The notes below the pieces were generated by a model that was not told the origin of the DNA, made no database searches, and saw nothing but the letters and a program-made list of their open reading frames with translations. Source: Serratia sp. H1w (GTDB taxonomy: Bacteria > Pseudomonadota > Gammaproteobacteria > Enterobacterales > Enterobacteriaceae). Taken from it: a stretch of 64,000 nt of DNA. Every line of letters starts with the position of its first letter. The first letter of the stretch is position 1. The stretch is from NCBI RefSeq assembly GCF_000633355.1, contig NZ_AYMQ01000043.1, positions 1 through 64,000 on the forward strand, given 5' to 3'. The translations under genes were made by a program, and so were the position numbers. Shown here piece after piece: positions 43,930-53,062 of this stretch.

Positions 43930-44859
43930 TTAAGACTGCGTCAGCCAACTGTCCCAGATGGGCACTGGCTGTAGCTGTTCCAGCAGAAAATCGATAAAAG
44001 CGCGTACCTTGGGATTGCTGTAGCGGCTAGGGAAATACAGGGCATACAGGCCGTGGGTCGGGTGGGTCAGTTTGTCGTCCAATGCCAGCGGCACCAAAGT
44101 GCCTTGCTCTATATGGTCGCCCAAAAGATAGGTGGGCAGATAGGCAATACCTTGATTCTCCAGAACCGATTTCAGCAACACCAGGCTGCTGTTGGCTTGT
44201 ATCGGCGTGCGTGTCTTCAGATGGTGCGCGACACCCTGCTCATCAATGGTCTTCCACACTGGGGTTAAGCCAGGGTAAATCAGGCACTGGTGATGGGTTA
44301 AATCCTGAATGGAATGCGGCGTACCGTATTTTTCGAGATATTTGGGGCTGGCGCAATAGGCCCAATTGATCGTCGCTAATTTGCGCATTGCATAATTAAC
44401 CGGCGGTTCTGATGATACGCGCAATGCGATATCAAAATTGGTTTCATTAAGATTAACAAAATTGTCGCTAAGGTTGATATATAAATCAACATCGGGACAA
44501 CGCTCACGAAAATGATGCGCCAGCGTTGCCAAATGGGAATAACCAAAAGCCATCGAGCAGGTTATCCTTAATTCCCCATTAGGGTGATTATAGTAACCCG
44601 CGGTAGTGTTGAGCGATTCATTAAAGTCCAGCAACAGTTGAGTTGCCCGGTTGTATAAATATTGGCCGGGTTCGGTCAGCGTAAAGCTGCGCGTGGTTCT
44701 CTTCAGTAAAGTGGTGCCCAGCTGGCTTTCCAGCTGCGCCAGGCTCTTGCTGACCGCCGAAGGCGAGACGTTCAGGTGTGCGGCAGCCTCAGACAGCCCG
44801 CCACATTCCACAATTTTGACCAGAACTTCCAGTTGTTTTAACGAGGCTGGGCTGCTCAT
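43930..44859 (-). CDS. LysR-family transcriptional regulator
   Basis: 309 residues from ATG 44859 (MSSPASLKQLEVLVKI, AAAGGAAAAA in front); the open frame extends 25 codons further without support. Helix-turn-helix LSEAAAHLNVSPSAVSKSLAQLESQLG (about 18-44) and a substrate-binding domain of the single-target CrgA-like group. Divergent from the symporter-metC pair, which it probably regulates; inducer unknown. Convergent with the hexosaminidase gene, 36 bp apart. Confidence 0.88.
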   Translation of the reverse strand: MSSPASLKQLEVLVKIVECGGLSEAAAHLNVSPSAVSKSLAQLESQLGTTLLKRTTRSFTLTEPGQYLYNRATQLLLDFNESLNTTAGYYNHPNGELRITCSMAFGYSHLATLAHHFRERCPDVDLYINLSDNFVNLNETNFDIALRVSSEPPVNYAMRKLATINWAYCASPKYLEKYGTPHSIQDLTHHQCLIYPGLTPVWKTIDEQGVAHHLKTRTPIQANSSLVLLKSVLENQGIAYLPTYLLGDHIEQGTLVPLALDDKLTHPTHGLYALYFPSRYSNPKVRAFIDFLLEQLQPVPIWDSWLTQS

Positions 44860-44986
44860 TTTTTCCTTTTGTTCATGAGTGATTTCTTTAAACGGTACGA
44901 ATGCGCTATTACATCGCTTAGAACAAAATGACATTATTAATAACAGAATACGCTGTACCGTATTAGATCACAACCAAACACCCAGG

Positions 44987-45049
44987 GGTGACCTGTATCA
45001 CACAAGTCACAATCTACTGTAGAAAAATAAAAAAGTGACTTAAGTCACA
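44987..45049 (+). promoter_or_regulatory. Two CRP-like sites upstream of the symporter gene
   Basis: GGTGACCTGTATCACA (44987-45002) and AGTGACTTAAGTCACA (45034-45049) both contain the GTGA-N6-TCAC core of CRP sites; the second is built on a perfect 14-bp palindrome. Centres are 47 bp apart. The second is only about 32 bp from the start codon, so it would lie near or after the transcription start unless that is very close; these may instead be LysR or FNR-type sites. Confidence 0.5.
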
Positions 45050-45080
45050 TGAACAAAAAGATAAAAATAAGGAATTGAAT

Positions 45081-46328
45081 ATGTGGAAACGTTTAGAACC
45101 CTACAAATCATCATTTATTCTGCTATTTGCCTTAACGCTCGGGGGGATTGTCGGTATTTACGCGCCAGATATTGCGTTGAAATTACAGGCAATCGGTAAG
45201 ATTTTCCTTAACCTGTTGTTTATGATTATCGTGCCGCTGGTCAGCGTTAGCGTCATGTCTTCCATCGCCAGCATGACCGACCTGAAAAAGCTCGGGCGCA
45301 TTATGGGGGTGATCTTTGCCGTTTCCATTGTGATGGCACTGATACCAGCGGCCGGTATCGTCGGCCTGGCCACCTTGTTCAACCCGGCGCAGGGCGTCAC
45401 CATCGAACTGGCGGAGAAGTTTAACGCTGGTGGCGGGAGCATGGATTTTGTCAGCATGGTGACCACCAACGACTTTGTCGGGCTGCTGTCCAAATCCAAC
45501 ATTCTGGCGCTGATTATCATGTCCGTGATTGCGGGCATCGCCATCGGCCAATCGGGTGAGCAGGGCAAACGGGTGTCCAACTCGCTCAACGATCTCAATA
45601 CCATCATCATGAAGATCGTGTCGATCATCATGAAAGGGGCGCCTATCGGGCTGGGCTGCTACTTTGCTTCTACCATGGCCAGCCAGGATTCGCAGTTGCT
45701 GGTCACCTTTGACAGAGCCATCGGTCTGTTCTTTGCCGCCACGCTGCTGTACTACGTTTTTGGCTCCATCTTCTACTCCTGGGTTGGCGGCGGCATGCCT
45801 GCGATACGCGCCTTCTGGCGTAACGCTATCGAACCTTCGGCCACCGCGCTGGGCACCTGCTCCTCTCTGGGCACCTTGCCTGCCAATATTCGTGCAGCCA
45901 AAGCGATGGGGATCAACCCGGAAATCGTAGACATCTCCCTACCGCTGCTGGTAAACCTGAATAAGGGCGGTGTGGCGATGATTGCCGCACTCAAGATCGT
46001 GTTTATCTTCTCGGTGCTGGGGCTGGACTTCACGATGGAGACCTTCTTCCTGACGATGCTGATTTCCGTGCTTTCGGCGATTATCGTCGGTGGTGTCCCT
46101 GGCGGGGCTTTCCTAGGTGAGATCTTTATCGTCACCACGCTGGGTCTACCGTTGGAAACCATTCCGATGCTGGTGGTGCTGGGTACTATCACTGACGCGC
46201 CGGCCACGCTGATCAACGTGATACACGATCTCAATGCCGCACAAATTGTTGAGCGCTTTGCGGGCAAAAAGCCGCAACCCGCAGCTGTTAACGCCAGCCT
46301 TACGGATATGGCAGAAAAAATCGCATAA
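45081..46328 (+). CDS. Dicarboxylate/amino acid:cation symporter (SLC1 family)
   Basis: 415 residues from ATG 45081 (AAGGA seven bases upstream). About eight membrane segments plus two hairpins; SLC1/DAACS signatures are the serine-rich ATALGTCSSLGTLPANIRAAK (HP1) and the transport motif region near PLLVNLNKGGVAM, with VGGVPGGAFLGEIFIV and TDAPATLINVIHDLNA. It is of the subgroup related to serine/threonine or cystine-type carriers, not a typical GltP or DctA. With metC 54 bp downstream, uptake of cystathionine, cystine or a related amino acid is a plausible inference. Confidence 0.88.
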   Translation: MWKRLEPYKSSFILLFALTLGGIVGIYAPDIALKLQAIGKIFLNLLFMIIVPLVSVSVMSSIASMTDLKKLGRIMGVIFAVSIVMALIPAAGIVGLATLFNPAQGVTIELAEKFNAGGGSMDFVSMVTTNDFVGLLSKSNILALIIMSVIAGIAIGQSGEQGKRVSNSLNDLNTIIMKIVSIIMKGAPIGLGCYFASTMASQDSQLLVTFDRAIGLFFAATLLYYVFGSIFYSWVGGGMPAIRAFWRNAIEPSATALGTCSSLGTLPANIRAAKAMGINPEIVDISLPLLVNLNKGGVAMIAALKIVFIFSVLGLDFTMETFFLTMLISVLSAIIVGGVPGGAFLGEIFIVTTLGLPLETIPMLVVLGTITDAPATLINVIHDLNAAQIVERFAGKKPQPAAVNASLTDMAEKIA

Positions 46329-46382
46329 GGGTCGCGGCATAACCCTACACCATTGATTAACGAGAAAAGCAGGCAACTGATT

Positions 46383-47570
46383 ATGACAGCTAAAAAAATA
46401 GAAACCGCCCTGGTCACCGCTGGCCGTAAGCCTCGATTTACCCAAGGATCGGTTAACCCGGTGATCCAACGCGCCTCTTCCTTAACCTTTGATACGGTGA
46501 AGGACAAGAAGTTTGCTACCGCCAACCGCGCCAAAGGCGAGTTATTCTACGGGCGCCGCGGCACCCTGACGCATTTCTCATTCCAGGACGCGATGGCAGA
46601 GCTGGAAGGTGGAGTAGGCTGTTCGCTTTACCCTTGCGGGGCAGCTGCGGTGACCAATGCCATTCTGGCGTTTGTCGCCAACGGTGACCATATCCTGATG
46701 ACCGGCGCCGCTTATGAGCCGACGCAGGATTTCTGCAACAAGATCCTGAGCAAGCTGGGCGTAGCAACCACCTATTACGATCCGCTGATCGGTGCCGGGA
46801 TTGCCGAGCTGATCAAGCCCAATACCAAAGTGCTGTTCCTTGAATCCCCAAGCTCCATCACTATGGAAGTTCAGGACGTACCGGCGATGGTGAAGGCGGC
46901 CCGGGCGATAAACCCTGAGATCGTCATCATGATCGATAACACCTGGGCGGCGGGCATTCTGTTCAAGGCACTGGATTTCGACGTGGATATTTCTATTCAG
47001 GCCGGTACCAAATACATCATCGGTCATTCCGATGCCATGCTGGGCACCGCCGTATCAAACGCCCGTTGTTGGGACCAACTGCGTGAAAACTCCTATCTGA
47101 TGGGGCAAATGGCCGACGCGGATACCGCCTATAACGGCAGCCGTGGGCTGAGAACGCTGGGTGTACGCCTCAAGCAGCATGAGATCAGCAGCATCGCCGT
47201 TGCCGAATGGCTGGCGGCACGGCCAGAGGTGGAGCGGGTCAACCATCCGGCGCTGCCTTCTTGCAAGGGGCATGAGTTCTTCCAGCGTGATTTCAGCGGC
47301 AGCTGCGGATTGTTCTCTTTTGTGCTGAAGGCGCGGCTGACCAATGAGCAGGTCGCCCACTATCTGGACCATTTTGAGCACTTCAGCATGGCCTATTCGT
47401 GGGGCGGCTTTGAGTCGCTGATCCTGGCCAACCAGCCGGAAGAGCTGAACGAAATCCGTCCGGCAGCCAAGGTGGACTTTACCGGCACCTTAGTGCGCGT
47501 TCATATCGGTTTTGAGAATATTGACGACCTGATTGCCGATCTGGAAGCTGGTTTTGCTCGGTTGAAGTAA
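46383..47570 (+). CDS. metC: Cystathionine beta-lyase MetC
   Basis: PLP enzyme cleaving cystathionine (or cystine) to homocysteine or thiocysteine, pyruvate and ammonia. 395 residues from ATG 46383, the E. coli length, with PLP lysine K210 in [18 protein letters not shown] and substrate-binding [11 protein letters not shown]. In most enterobacteria metC stands elsewhere, so this may be a paralogue specialised with the adjacent symporter and LysR regulator for uptake and use of a sulfur amino acid. Confidence 0.9.
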   Translation: MTAKKIETALVTAGRKPRFTQGSVNPVIQRASSLTFDTVKDKKFATANRAKGELFYGRRGTLTHFSFQDAMAELEGGVGCSLYPCGAAAVTNAILAFVANGDHILMTGAAYEPTQDFCNKILSKLGVATTYYDPLIGAGIAELIKPNTKVLFLESPSSITMEVQDVPAMVKAARAINPEIVIMIDNTWAAGILFKALDFDVDISIQAGTKYIIGHSDAMLGTAVSNARCWDQLRENSYLMGQMADADTAYNGSRGLRTLGVRLKQHEISSIAVAEWLAARPEVERVNHPALPSCKGHEFFQRDFSGSCGLFSFVLKARLTNEQVAHYLDHFEHFSMAYSWGGFESLILANQPEELNEIRPAAKVDFTGTLVRVHIGFENIDDLIADLEAGFARLK

Positions 47571-47578
47571 CGGCAGTT

Positions 47579-47602
47579 TTGCGGGCCAGAAATGGCCCGC
47601 AA
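47579..47602. terminator. Hairpin between convergent metC and NRPS-like gene
   Basis: Perfect 10-bp stem TTGCGGGCCA / TGGCCCGCAA with a GAAA tetraloop, filling the 40-bp gap between two convergent stop codons. No strong U-run follows on either strand, so it is a probable but imperfect bidirectional terminator. Confidence 0.6.
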
Positions 47603-47610
47603 TCATTCGT

Positions 47611-50601
47611 CTAAGCTTGCTGGGAAAGCGGTGTGATGCCCATTGAGCGTTGCAAGTAGCGCAACAGTTCCGTTTGTGTGAAGCGTGGCTCCTCGATACC
47701 GCTACCGTGCAAAAACTGTTTCACATGGCGGCAATCCCACTGATAGGTATCCTGATAGAGCTGTACCGTAGATTGCCCATCGATCATATTGTCCTTGAAC
47801 AGGCTGAGCAGAGGGTAAAGCGGCGCTTGCGTGTCCCCCTCCCATTGCGCCAACCATTCGTTGAAGGGGGTTGCTGTGAATTGATAGCCAAAATGGGACT
47901 CGAGCAATGCAAAGAATCCCTTCAAGGTCAGGTTGTTGCGGTGCTCGTGGATCAGATTGAATTTTTTACCCAACGCCTGTGGATTGCGGCTGATATAGCC
48001 GATGGCGCGGGTCATGTAATCCACCGTGGTAAGTCCTTCACGCAGATCCCGTAAATCGGGCACCGTGCCACTGTCTATGCAGGTTTTTACCAGGCGTCCC
48101 CACCATTGGTAGCTGGCGCTTACCCCGGTTTGGCTATGGCTGGTGGCATAGCCTAGACGGAAGGTCATCAACGGCAGCCCTTGCGACGCCGCCAGATCGG
48201 CAATTTTTTCCATCACCCACTTGCTGCGCACATAGCCGATATCGGTGATCACTGCTGGTAGGTTCTGGTCAATATCATCACTCTCCAACATCACGCGCTT
48301 ACCGGTATGCAGATGTCCCCAGCTGTACACGGAAATGGTCGAAAGCAACATCAGCGGCTTGGTACGTCGATGGGCGGTGAAGCGGATCACCTCGCGCAGG
48401 CCACCCACATTATCGTGCTTCATATAGGAATAGGGCTGGATAAAATTCACTGCGCTTGCGGAATGATAGACGATATCTACCCGCTGGCTCAGCGCTTCAT
48501 ACTGCTCGGTAGCCAAAGCGAATTTATCCTCTGCAACATTCCCCACCACGACGGAAATACGCGCCTGTTGCTCGGGCCTCAGGGCAATATGGTAGCGTTG
48601 TAACCGCTCCTGTAGCCGGCGGCTGGCTTTCTCCTGCGAGCTATCGCGGACCAGGCAAACGATCTCTGCTCTGGTAGTGTTCAGCAATTCGGCTAACAGG
48701 TGTGAACCGATAAAGCCGGTCGCACCGGTGAGCAGAATGGTATGGGGATCGCTGATTTGCCGCGGCTCATAGTGCGGATCGATAACGATCCCCGCTGGCA
48801 GGTAGATATCTTCTTGCAGCGCGCGGATCGGCTCCCGATCTTCGCTGGGCAACGCATGGCCTGCTCGCTCCTTGAGTGCCTGTGCCAGGCTACCGAACGT
48901 TGGATATTCATAGATATCCCGCACGTAGGTTTTCACCCCGGTCTGGCGGTTGATCGCCGTTGCCAGGCTAGCGGCCAGCAGCGAATGCCCGCCGATGGTA
49001 AAGAAGTTATCGTCAATGGCAATGTCGGGTAATGCCAGTAGCTGGCACCAAATATCGGCGATAGGCTGTTGCCAGTCATCAAGCGGCGCTGCGTCATGTT
49101 GGCGTTCAGGTAGCGTGGGGCGGTAGTTTTCCAGCAACGCAGCCTTGTTGGTTTTGCCATTAGCGTTAATGGGCAACTGTTCTACCAACTGATAATCGGC
49201 AGGCAGGAAGTAGTCTGGCAATGTGTCCTGTAACTGGCGTTTGATGGCTGCAATCGGGTTTTCAGTGGCGCGATCCGGTACCACAAAGGCCACGATCTTT
49301 TTATCCAGGGGATTTTCCGGCTGGGTCACCGTAGCGACGGCAGATTTCACACCGGGGACTTTGACCATCAGGCTTTCGATCTCCCCTAGTTCTACGCGGT
49401 TACCCCGGATCTTTACCTGCTCGTCGATACGGCCAAGATACTGAATGCGGCCATCCGGCAACCAGCGGGCCAGATCGCCGCTGCGATACAGGCGCTTACC
49501 AGGGAAATGGGCGGGGGTCAGGAACTTTTCCGCCGTCAACTCAGGGTTGTTCAGGTAGCCACGCGCCAAGCTGGTTCCACCGATGAACAGCTCGCCGGCT
49601 TGATCGCCACTGACAGGTTGCAAGCCTTCATGGAGGATCAGGATCTCGGTATCGGCTACCGGCGTGCCAATGGTGACAGGCGGGTTTTGCGTTGCACAGA
49701 TAACCGGGTTATAGGTGGCAAAAATGGTCGCTTCGGTCGGCCCGTAGTAGTCCACCAGTTGATAGTTGATCTGGTCGAGTTTAACCGGGTGCAGCTTTTC
49801 CCCGGCGGTGAACAGATATTGCAGCGTTAGCGCCTCAGGCTGTGGGGCGCTAACAACCCCAGAAATCAGTACTGTGGGGACGAAGGCATGGGTGATCTGA
49901 TGGTCAGCAAAGAAATCCAGCAAGGCCGTGGGCTGTAGCCGCACGTCTTCTTCTGGCAGAACCAGGGTCGCACCGCTGCACAGGGCTGACCAAATTTCCC
50001 ATTGGGCGACGTCAAAACCAATGCCTGCGATCAAGGTTGAGCGGCTCTGGGCATTCATGGCAAAGGTCGTATTATGCCAGAGGATAATATTCAGCAATGA
50101 GCGATGAGATATCATTACGCCCTTAGGCGTTCCGGTGGTACCTGAGGTGAATATAATATAAGCCGTAGAATCAGGCTTTAATGGGGACATTAATGGTGAT
50201 GATACTAATGAGTTTGATATAGTATCAATGGCAATAATTTCTCTGCCATCGGAATGAATAATATCTTGCAATGAGGCATTACTGATCAAGATGAGTGAGG
50301 CCTGACTCTGTTCGACAATAAAGCCTATGCGTTTGGCTGGATAGCGGGCATCAATCGGGATGTAGCTGGCTCCGGTCTTCACGATGGCCAACAGCCCGAT
50401 CAGCATCTCCACTGTACGCAGTGCGACCAGAGGGACGGTATCGCCGGGGCGGATCCCTCGATGTTGTAGTAAGGCGCAAAGCCGGTTACTGGCCTCATCC
50501 AACTGTCGGTAAGTCAGAGTGGTATCTTTACTGACAATAGCGGGCTTATTTTTGCCATGGGAAAGCTGTTGGATAAAATAATCCAATACGGTAAGCGTCA
50601 T
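47611..50601 (-). CDS. NRPS-like adenylation-thiolation-reductase protein (A-T-R)
   Basis: 996-residue single-module enzyme. Adenylation domain (about 10-495): A3 FTSGTTGTPKG at 151-161, A5 YGPTEAT at 286-292, A7-A8 YRSGDLARWLPDG and GRIDEQVKIRGNRVELGEIE, A10 Lys in NGKTNKAAL. Carrier domain with Ser540 (DDNFFTIGGHSLLA) for phosphopantetheine. NAD(P)-dependent thioester reductase domain (about 620-990, TGATGFIGSHLLAELL; YVRSKWVMEKI). There is no condensation domain. It should activate one amino or carboxylic acid and release it as an aldehyde or alcohol. GGAG precedes the start; a TATAAT -10 lies at 50667-50672 (minus). Confidence 0.92.
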   Translation of the reverse strand: MTLTVLDYFIQQLSHGKNKPAIVSKDTTLTYRQLDEASNRLCALLQHRGIRPGDTVPLVALRTVEMLIGLLAIVKTGASYIPIDARYPAKRIGFIVEQSQASLILISNASLQDIIHSDGREIIAIDTISNSLVSSPLMSPLKPDSTAYIIFTSGTTGTPKGVMISHRSLLNIILWHNTTFAMNAQSRSTLIAGIGFDVAQWEIWSALCSGATLVLPEEDVRLQPTALLDFFADHQITHAFVPTVLISGVVSAPQPEALTLQYLFTAGEKLHPVKLDQINYQLVDYYGPTEATIFATYNPVICATQNPPVTIGTPVADTEILILHEGLQPVSGDQAGELFIGGTSLARGYLNNPELTAEKFLTPAHFPGKRLYRSGDLARWLPDGRIQYLGRIDEQVKIRGNRVELGEIESLMVKVPGVKSAVATVTQPENPLDKKIVAFVVPDRATENPIAAIKRQLQDTLPDYFLPADYQLVEQLPINANGKTNKAALLENYRPTLPERQHDAAPLDDWQQPIADIWCQLLALPDIAIDDNFFTIGGHSLLAASLATAINRQTGVKTYVRDIYEYPTFGSLAQALKERAGHALPSEDREPIRALQEDIYLPAGIVIDPHYEPRQISDPHTILLTGATGFIGSHLLAELLNTTRAEIVCLVRDSSQEKASRRLQERLQRYHIALRPEQQARISVVVGNVAEDKFALATEQYEALSQRVDIVYHSASAVNFIQPYSYMKHDNVGGLREVIRFTAHRRTKPLMLLSTISVYSWGHLHTGKRVMLESDDIDQNLPAVITDIGYVRSKWVMEKIADLAASQGLPLMTFRLGYATSHSQTGVSASYQWWGRLVKTCIDSGTVPDLRDLREGLTTVDYMTRAIGYISRNPQALGKKFNLIHEHRNNLTLKGFFALLESHFGYQFTATPFNEWLAQWEGDTQAPLYPLLSLFKDNMIDGQSTVQLYQDTYQWDCRHVKQFLHGSGIEEPRFTQTELLRYLQRSMGITPLSQQA

Positions 50602-50761
50602 ATTTTTCTCCGAACGTTATTCACATATTATTTGCAAGTAGGGGTAACCCGGCCGAGGTGCCACTAATTATAGACGTGATTTTTATTTTTAAATTCGAGG
50701 GGAAGTAAAAAGAAGATTAGATGATGAATTTAATGAGGATAATAAAATTCCTATAAATAAA

Positions 50762-50785
50762 TACGGCCAGCAAAGGCTGGCCGTA
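50762..50785 (-). terminator. Intrinsic terminator of ridA
   Basis: Perfect 10-bp stem TACGGCCAGC / GCTGGCCGTA with a 4-nt loop, followed on the minus strand by TTTATTTAT. It separates ridA from the downstream NRPS-like gene, which therefore needs its own promoter; the AT-rich stretch 50602-50760 supplies one. Confidence 0.85.
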
Positions 50786-50806
50786 TTCGAAGGATCTCGT
50801 GGCCGA

Positions 50807-51193
50807 TTAACGGCGAACGGCGATGGCTTCGATCTCGATTTTCACGTCTTTTGGCAAACGCGCCACTTCCACGCAAGAACGCGCTGGGAACGAGGCGTTG
50901 TGCTCGGTGAAGAAGGCTTCATAGGCTGCGTTAACGGTAGCGAAATCGTTCAGGTCTTTGACGAAAACGGTAGTTTTCACGATGTCGCCCACTTTCAGGC
51001 CTGCGGCTTCCACGATCGCCTTCACGTTGTCCAGTGACTGGCGCGCCTGAGCGGCTACGTCATCGGGTACGGTACCGGTTTTTGGATCGACCGGGATCTG
51101 GCCGGAGGTGATGATCATGCTGCCCAGGTCAACGCCCTGCACGTAAGGACCAATGGCGGCTGGCGCGAGTTCAGTGCTGATATTACGTGACAT
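50807..51193 (-). CDS. ridA: 2-iminobutanoate/2-iminopropanoate deaminase RidA
   Basis: 128-residue trimeric enzyme that hydrolyses reactive enamine/imine products of PLP dehydratases such as IlvA. The catalytic Arg105 (FPARSCVEVARLP) and GQIPVDPKTG loop are present. Located after pyrI as in E. coli. It has its own likely promoter (TATAAT on the minus strand, 51270-51275) and an 11-bp hairpin in its leader (51216-51241). Confidence 0.96.
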   Translation of the reverse strand: MSRNISTELAPAAIGPYVQGVDLGSMIITSGQIPVDPKTGTVPDDVAAQARQSLDNVKAIVEAAGLKVGDIVKTTVFVKDLNDFATVNAAYEAFFTEHNASFPARSCVEVARLPKDVKIEIEAIAVRR

Positions 51194-51215
51194 TTAATCT
51201 CCTGATATCCCGTTG

Positions 51216-51241
51216 GGGTTTCAAACGGTAGTTTGAAACCC
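51216..51241 (-). promoter_or_regulatory. Long hairpin in the pyrI-ridA gap
   Basis: GGGTTTCAAAC / GTTTGAAACCC, a perfect 11-bp stem with a GGTA loop, 23 bp upstream of the ridA start. No U-run follows on the minus strand, so it is not a canonical terminator of pyrBI. A second weaker hairpin TGGAGT/ACTCCA (51243-51270) lies just upstream, beside the putative ridA -10. Possible roles are an RNA processing site or a leader control element. Confidence 0.55.
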
Positions 51242-51314
51242 TTGGAGTAGAGTTATTTTCAGAAACTCCATTATAAGGGCTGGCCGCCAGATTAACAGCG
51301 GCTTCCCCGCGATA

Positions 51315-51779
51315 TTAATCTGTCTGCAACACTACCTGATGATCGAACTCTTTCTCGCAGTAACGGCACTTGAGGTGCACTTCCCCGGCATGGGATTTGA
51401 CGCTGAAACTCGAAGCCACCGGTTCGCTGCGGCTGATGCAGTTGCTGTTCGGGCAGGTCAGCACGCCGTCGATATGATCGGGCAGGCTGAGGGTCAGCTT
51501 ACGCACCACTTCATAGTTATCGATACGGTTGACCGTAGCCTTCGGGGCGTACATCGCCAGCTGGTTGGCTTGCTGCTCGGTCAGGAAGGTGTTCTCGATC
51601 TTGATCAGATCCTTGCGGCCCAGCTCTTTGGAGGGCAGGTTCAGGCCGATGGTGATGCGCTGATCGGTGGCGGTCAGTTTGAACAGCGAAAGCAGCTTAA
51701 AGCCGATTTGCGCCGGAATATGGTCGATCACCGTGCCGCACTTGATCGCTTCAACCTGGAGTTTGTTATCGTGAGTCAT
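51315..51779 (-). CDS. pyrI: Aspartate carbamoyltransferase regulatory chain PyrI
   Basis: Allosteric subunit of ATCase binding CTP/UTP or ATP. 154 residues, with zinc cysteines C109, C114, C138 and C141 exactly as in E. coli. Twelve bases downstream of pyrB. Confidence 0.97.
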   Translation of the reverse strand: MTHDNKLQVEAIKCGTVIDHIPAQIGFKLLSLFKLTATDQRITIGLNLPSKELGRKDLIKIENTFLTEQQANQLAMYAPKATVNRIDNYEVVRKLTLSLPDHIDGVLTCPNSNCISRSEPVASSFSVKSHAGEVHLKCRYCEKEFDHQVVLQTD

Positions 51780-51791
51780 GACGGTTCCCCC

Positions 51792-52727
51792 TTAAAGAGC
51801 CAATTCTGCGTTTAAAACCAGTGCCAACAGCGCCTGACGGGCGTAGATGCCGTTGCCCGCCTGCTGGAAATAGTGGGCGTACGGTGTCTTGTCCACTTCA
51901 ATGGCGATCTCATCGATGCGTGGCAGCGGGTGCAGCACTTTCATATTGTCGCGGGCACCGGCCAGATCCGACGCACGCAGGATAAACTGTGCCTTCACGT
52001 TGGCGTATTCGGACGGATCCAGGCGCTCTTTCTGCACGCGGGTCATATACAGAATATCCAACTCTGGCACCACTTCTTCGATGCTGTTGTGGCGGCTGTA
52101 GGAGATACCTTTTTCGTCCAGCATCTTCAGGATATAGCCTGGCATTGCCAACGCTTCCGGCGCGATGAAGAAGAAGTGGTTACCTTCATATTTAGCCAGC
52201 GCCTGGGTAAGCGAGTGGACGGTACGGCCATATTTCAGGTCACCCACCATGGCGATATTGATATTGCTCAGGCGGCCCTGGGTTTCCTGGATGGTAAATA
52301 GATCCAGCAACGTTTGGGTCGGGTGTTGGTTCGAGCCATCCCCGGCGTTCAGCACCGGGATACCGCCAGCGAATTCAGAGGCCAGGCGAGAAGCGCCTTC
52401 CTGCGGATGACGCATCACGATGGCATCGACGTAAGTGCTGATCACCGAGATGGTATCGGCCAGCGTTTCGCCTTTTTTGCCGAGGGAAGTGTTGCTGCTG
52501 TCGGAAAAGCCGACCACCGAAGCCCCCAGGCGCTGGATAGCGGTCTCAAACGACAGACGGGTCCGCGTGGACGCTTCAAAGAAGCAACTGGCGATCACCT
52601 TGTGTTTGAGCAGCTCCGGCTGCGGGTGGGCTTTCAGGCTGGCGGCGGTATTGAGCACCAGTTCCAGATCTTCACGGCTGAGATCGTTGATAGAGATGAT
52701 GTTCTTGCGATACAGCGGATTGGCCAT
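51792..52727 (-). CDS. pyrB: Aspartate carbamoyltransferase catalytic subunit PyrB
   Basis: Catalyses carbamoyl phosphate + aspartate to carbamoylaspartate, the committed step of pyrimidine synthesis. 311 residues from ATG 52727 ([16 protein letters not shown]), the E. coli length. Carbamoyl-phosphate loop [11 protein letters not shown], the 80s loop [11 protein letters not shown] and HPLPRIDEI are present. Expression is controlled by the pyrL attenuator upstream. Confidence 0.97.
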   Translation of the reverse strand: MANPLYRKNIISINDLSREDLELVLNTAASLKAHPQPELLKHKVIASCFFEASTRTRLSFETAIQRLGASVVGFSDSSNTSLGKKGETLADTISVISTYVDAIVMRHPQEGASRLASEFAGGIPVLNAGDGSNQHPTQTLLDLFTIQETQGRLSNINIAMVGDLKYGRTVHSLTQALAKYEGNHFFFIAPEALAMPGYILKMLDEKGISYSRHNSIEEVVPELDILYMTRVQKERLDPSEYANVKAQFILRASDLAGARDNMKVLHPLPRIDEIAIEVDKTPYAHYFQQAGNGIYARQALLALVLNAELAL

Positions 52728-52791
52728 GTTCACTCTCCTCGACACTTGCCCTTGGCGCGGGGCTTTTCAATGTAATAGCAATGCTTTGGAC

Positions 52792-52819
52792 AAAAAAAAG
52801 CCCCTCAACGAGGGGCTTT
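52792..52819 (-). terminator. pyrBI attenuator
   Basis: On the minus strand AAAGCCCCTC / GAGGGGCTTT form a 10-bp stem followed by eight T, 64 bp before the pyrB start. The stop codon of the pyrL leader peptide (52805-52807) falls inside the hairpin, so a ribosome following polymerase closely at low UTP would prevent its formation. Confidence 0.93.
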
Positions 52820-52918
52820 AAATGATGATTGCTGCAACAGGGGAAATAACGGCAGTTGCCCGCCGATTGGCTGGCGGTTTTGTCGAGTGTGGCGAACAAA
52901 ACAATGCGCGATTTTCAT
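52805..52918 (-). CDS. pyrL: pyrBI leader peptide PyrL
   Basis: 37-codon frame starting at ATG 52918 with AGGAG upstream ([20 protein letters not shown] ... LPLFPLLQQ ... KAPR) and ending inside the attenuator hairpin. Position and layout match E. coli pyrL although the sequence is diverged. Ribosome progress along it should relieve termination when UTP is scarce and polymerase pauses in U-rich leader stretches. Confidence 0.85.
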   Translation of the reverse strand: MKIAHCFVRHTRQNRQPIGGQLPLFPLLQQSSFKAPR

Positions 52919-52930
52919 GCTTTCTCCTGG

Positions 52931-52971
52931 CAAATTGTCGCGCATTATACTCGTGCTTTTTTTCTCTGCAA
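52931..52971 (-). promoter_or_regulatory. pyrBI promoter with UTP-sensitive start region
   Basis: On the minus strand: -35 TTGCAG (52966-52971), 16-bp spacer, -10 TATAAT (52944-52949), then GCGCGACAATTTG. The initial AATTTG is the same motif at which E. coli pyrBI undergoes reiterative UMP addition at high UTP, giving a second layer of pyrimidine control. Confidence 0.85.
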
Positions 52972-53062
52972 GCGTAAAAACACCACTTTTTGCAATTTAG
53001 CAATCGTTTGGCTGGCCGAATCTGCCTTCTGGTTCAGTACCAGATGCGGCAATGTGACTCAA

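Noticed and set aside
52672-52899. 75-codon TTG-started frame across the pyrBI attenuator as PyrL
   Set aside because: The frame from ATG 52918 has a good ribosome-binding site and ends within the attenuator as leader peptides do. The longer frame would run into pyrB.
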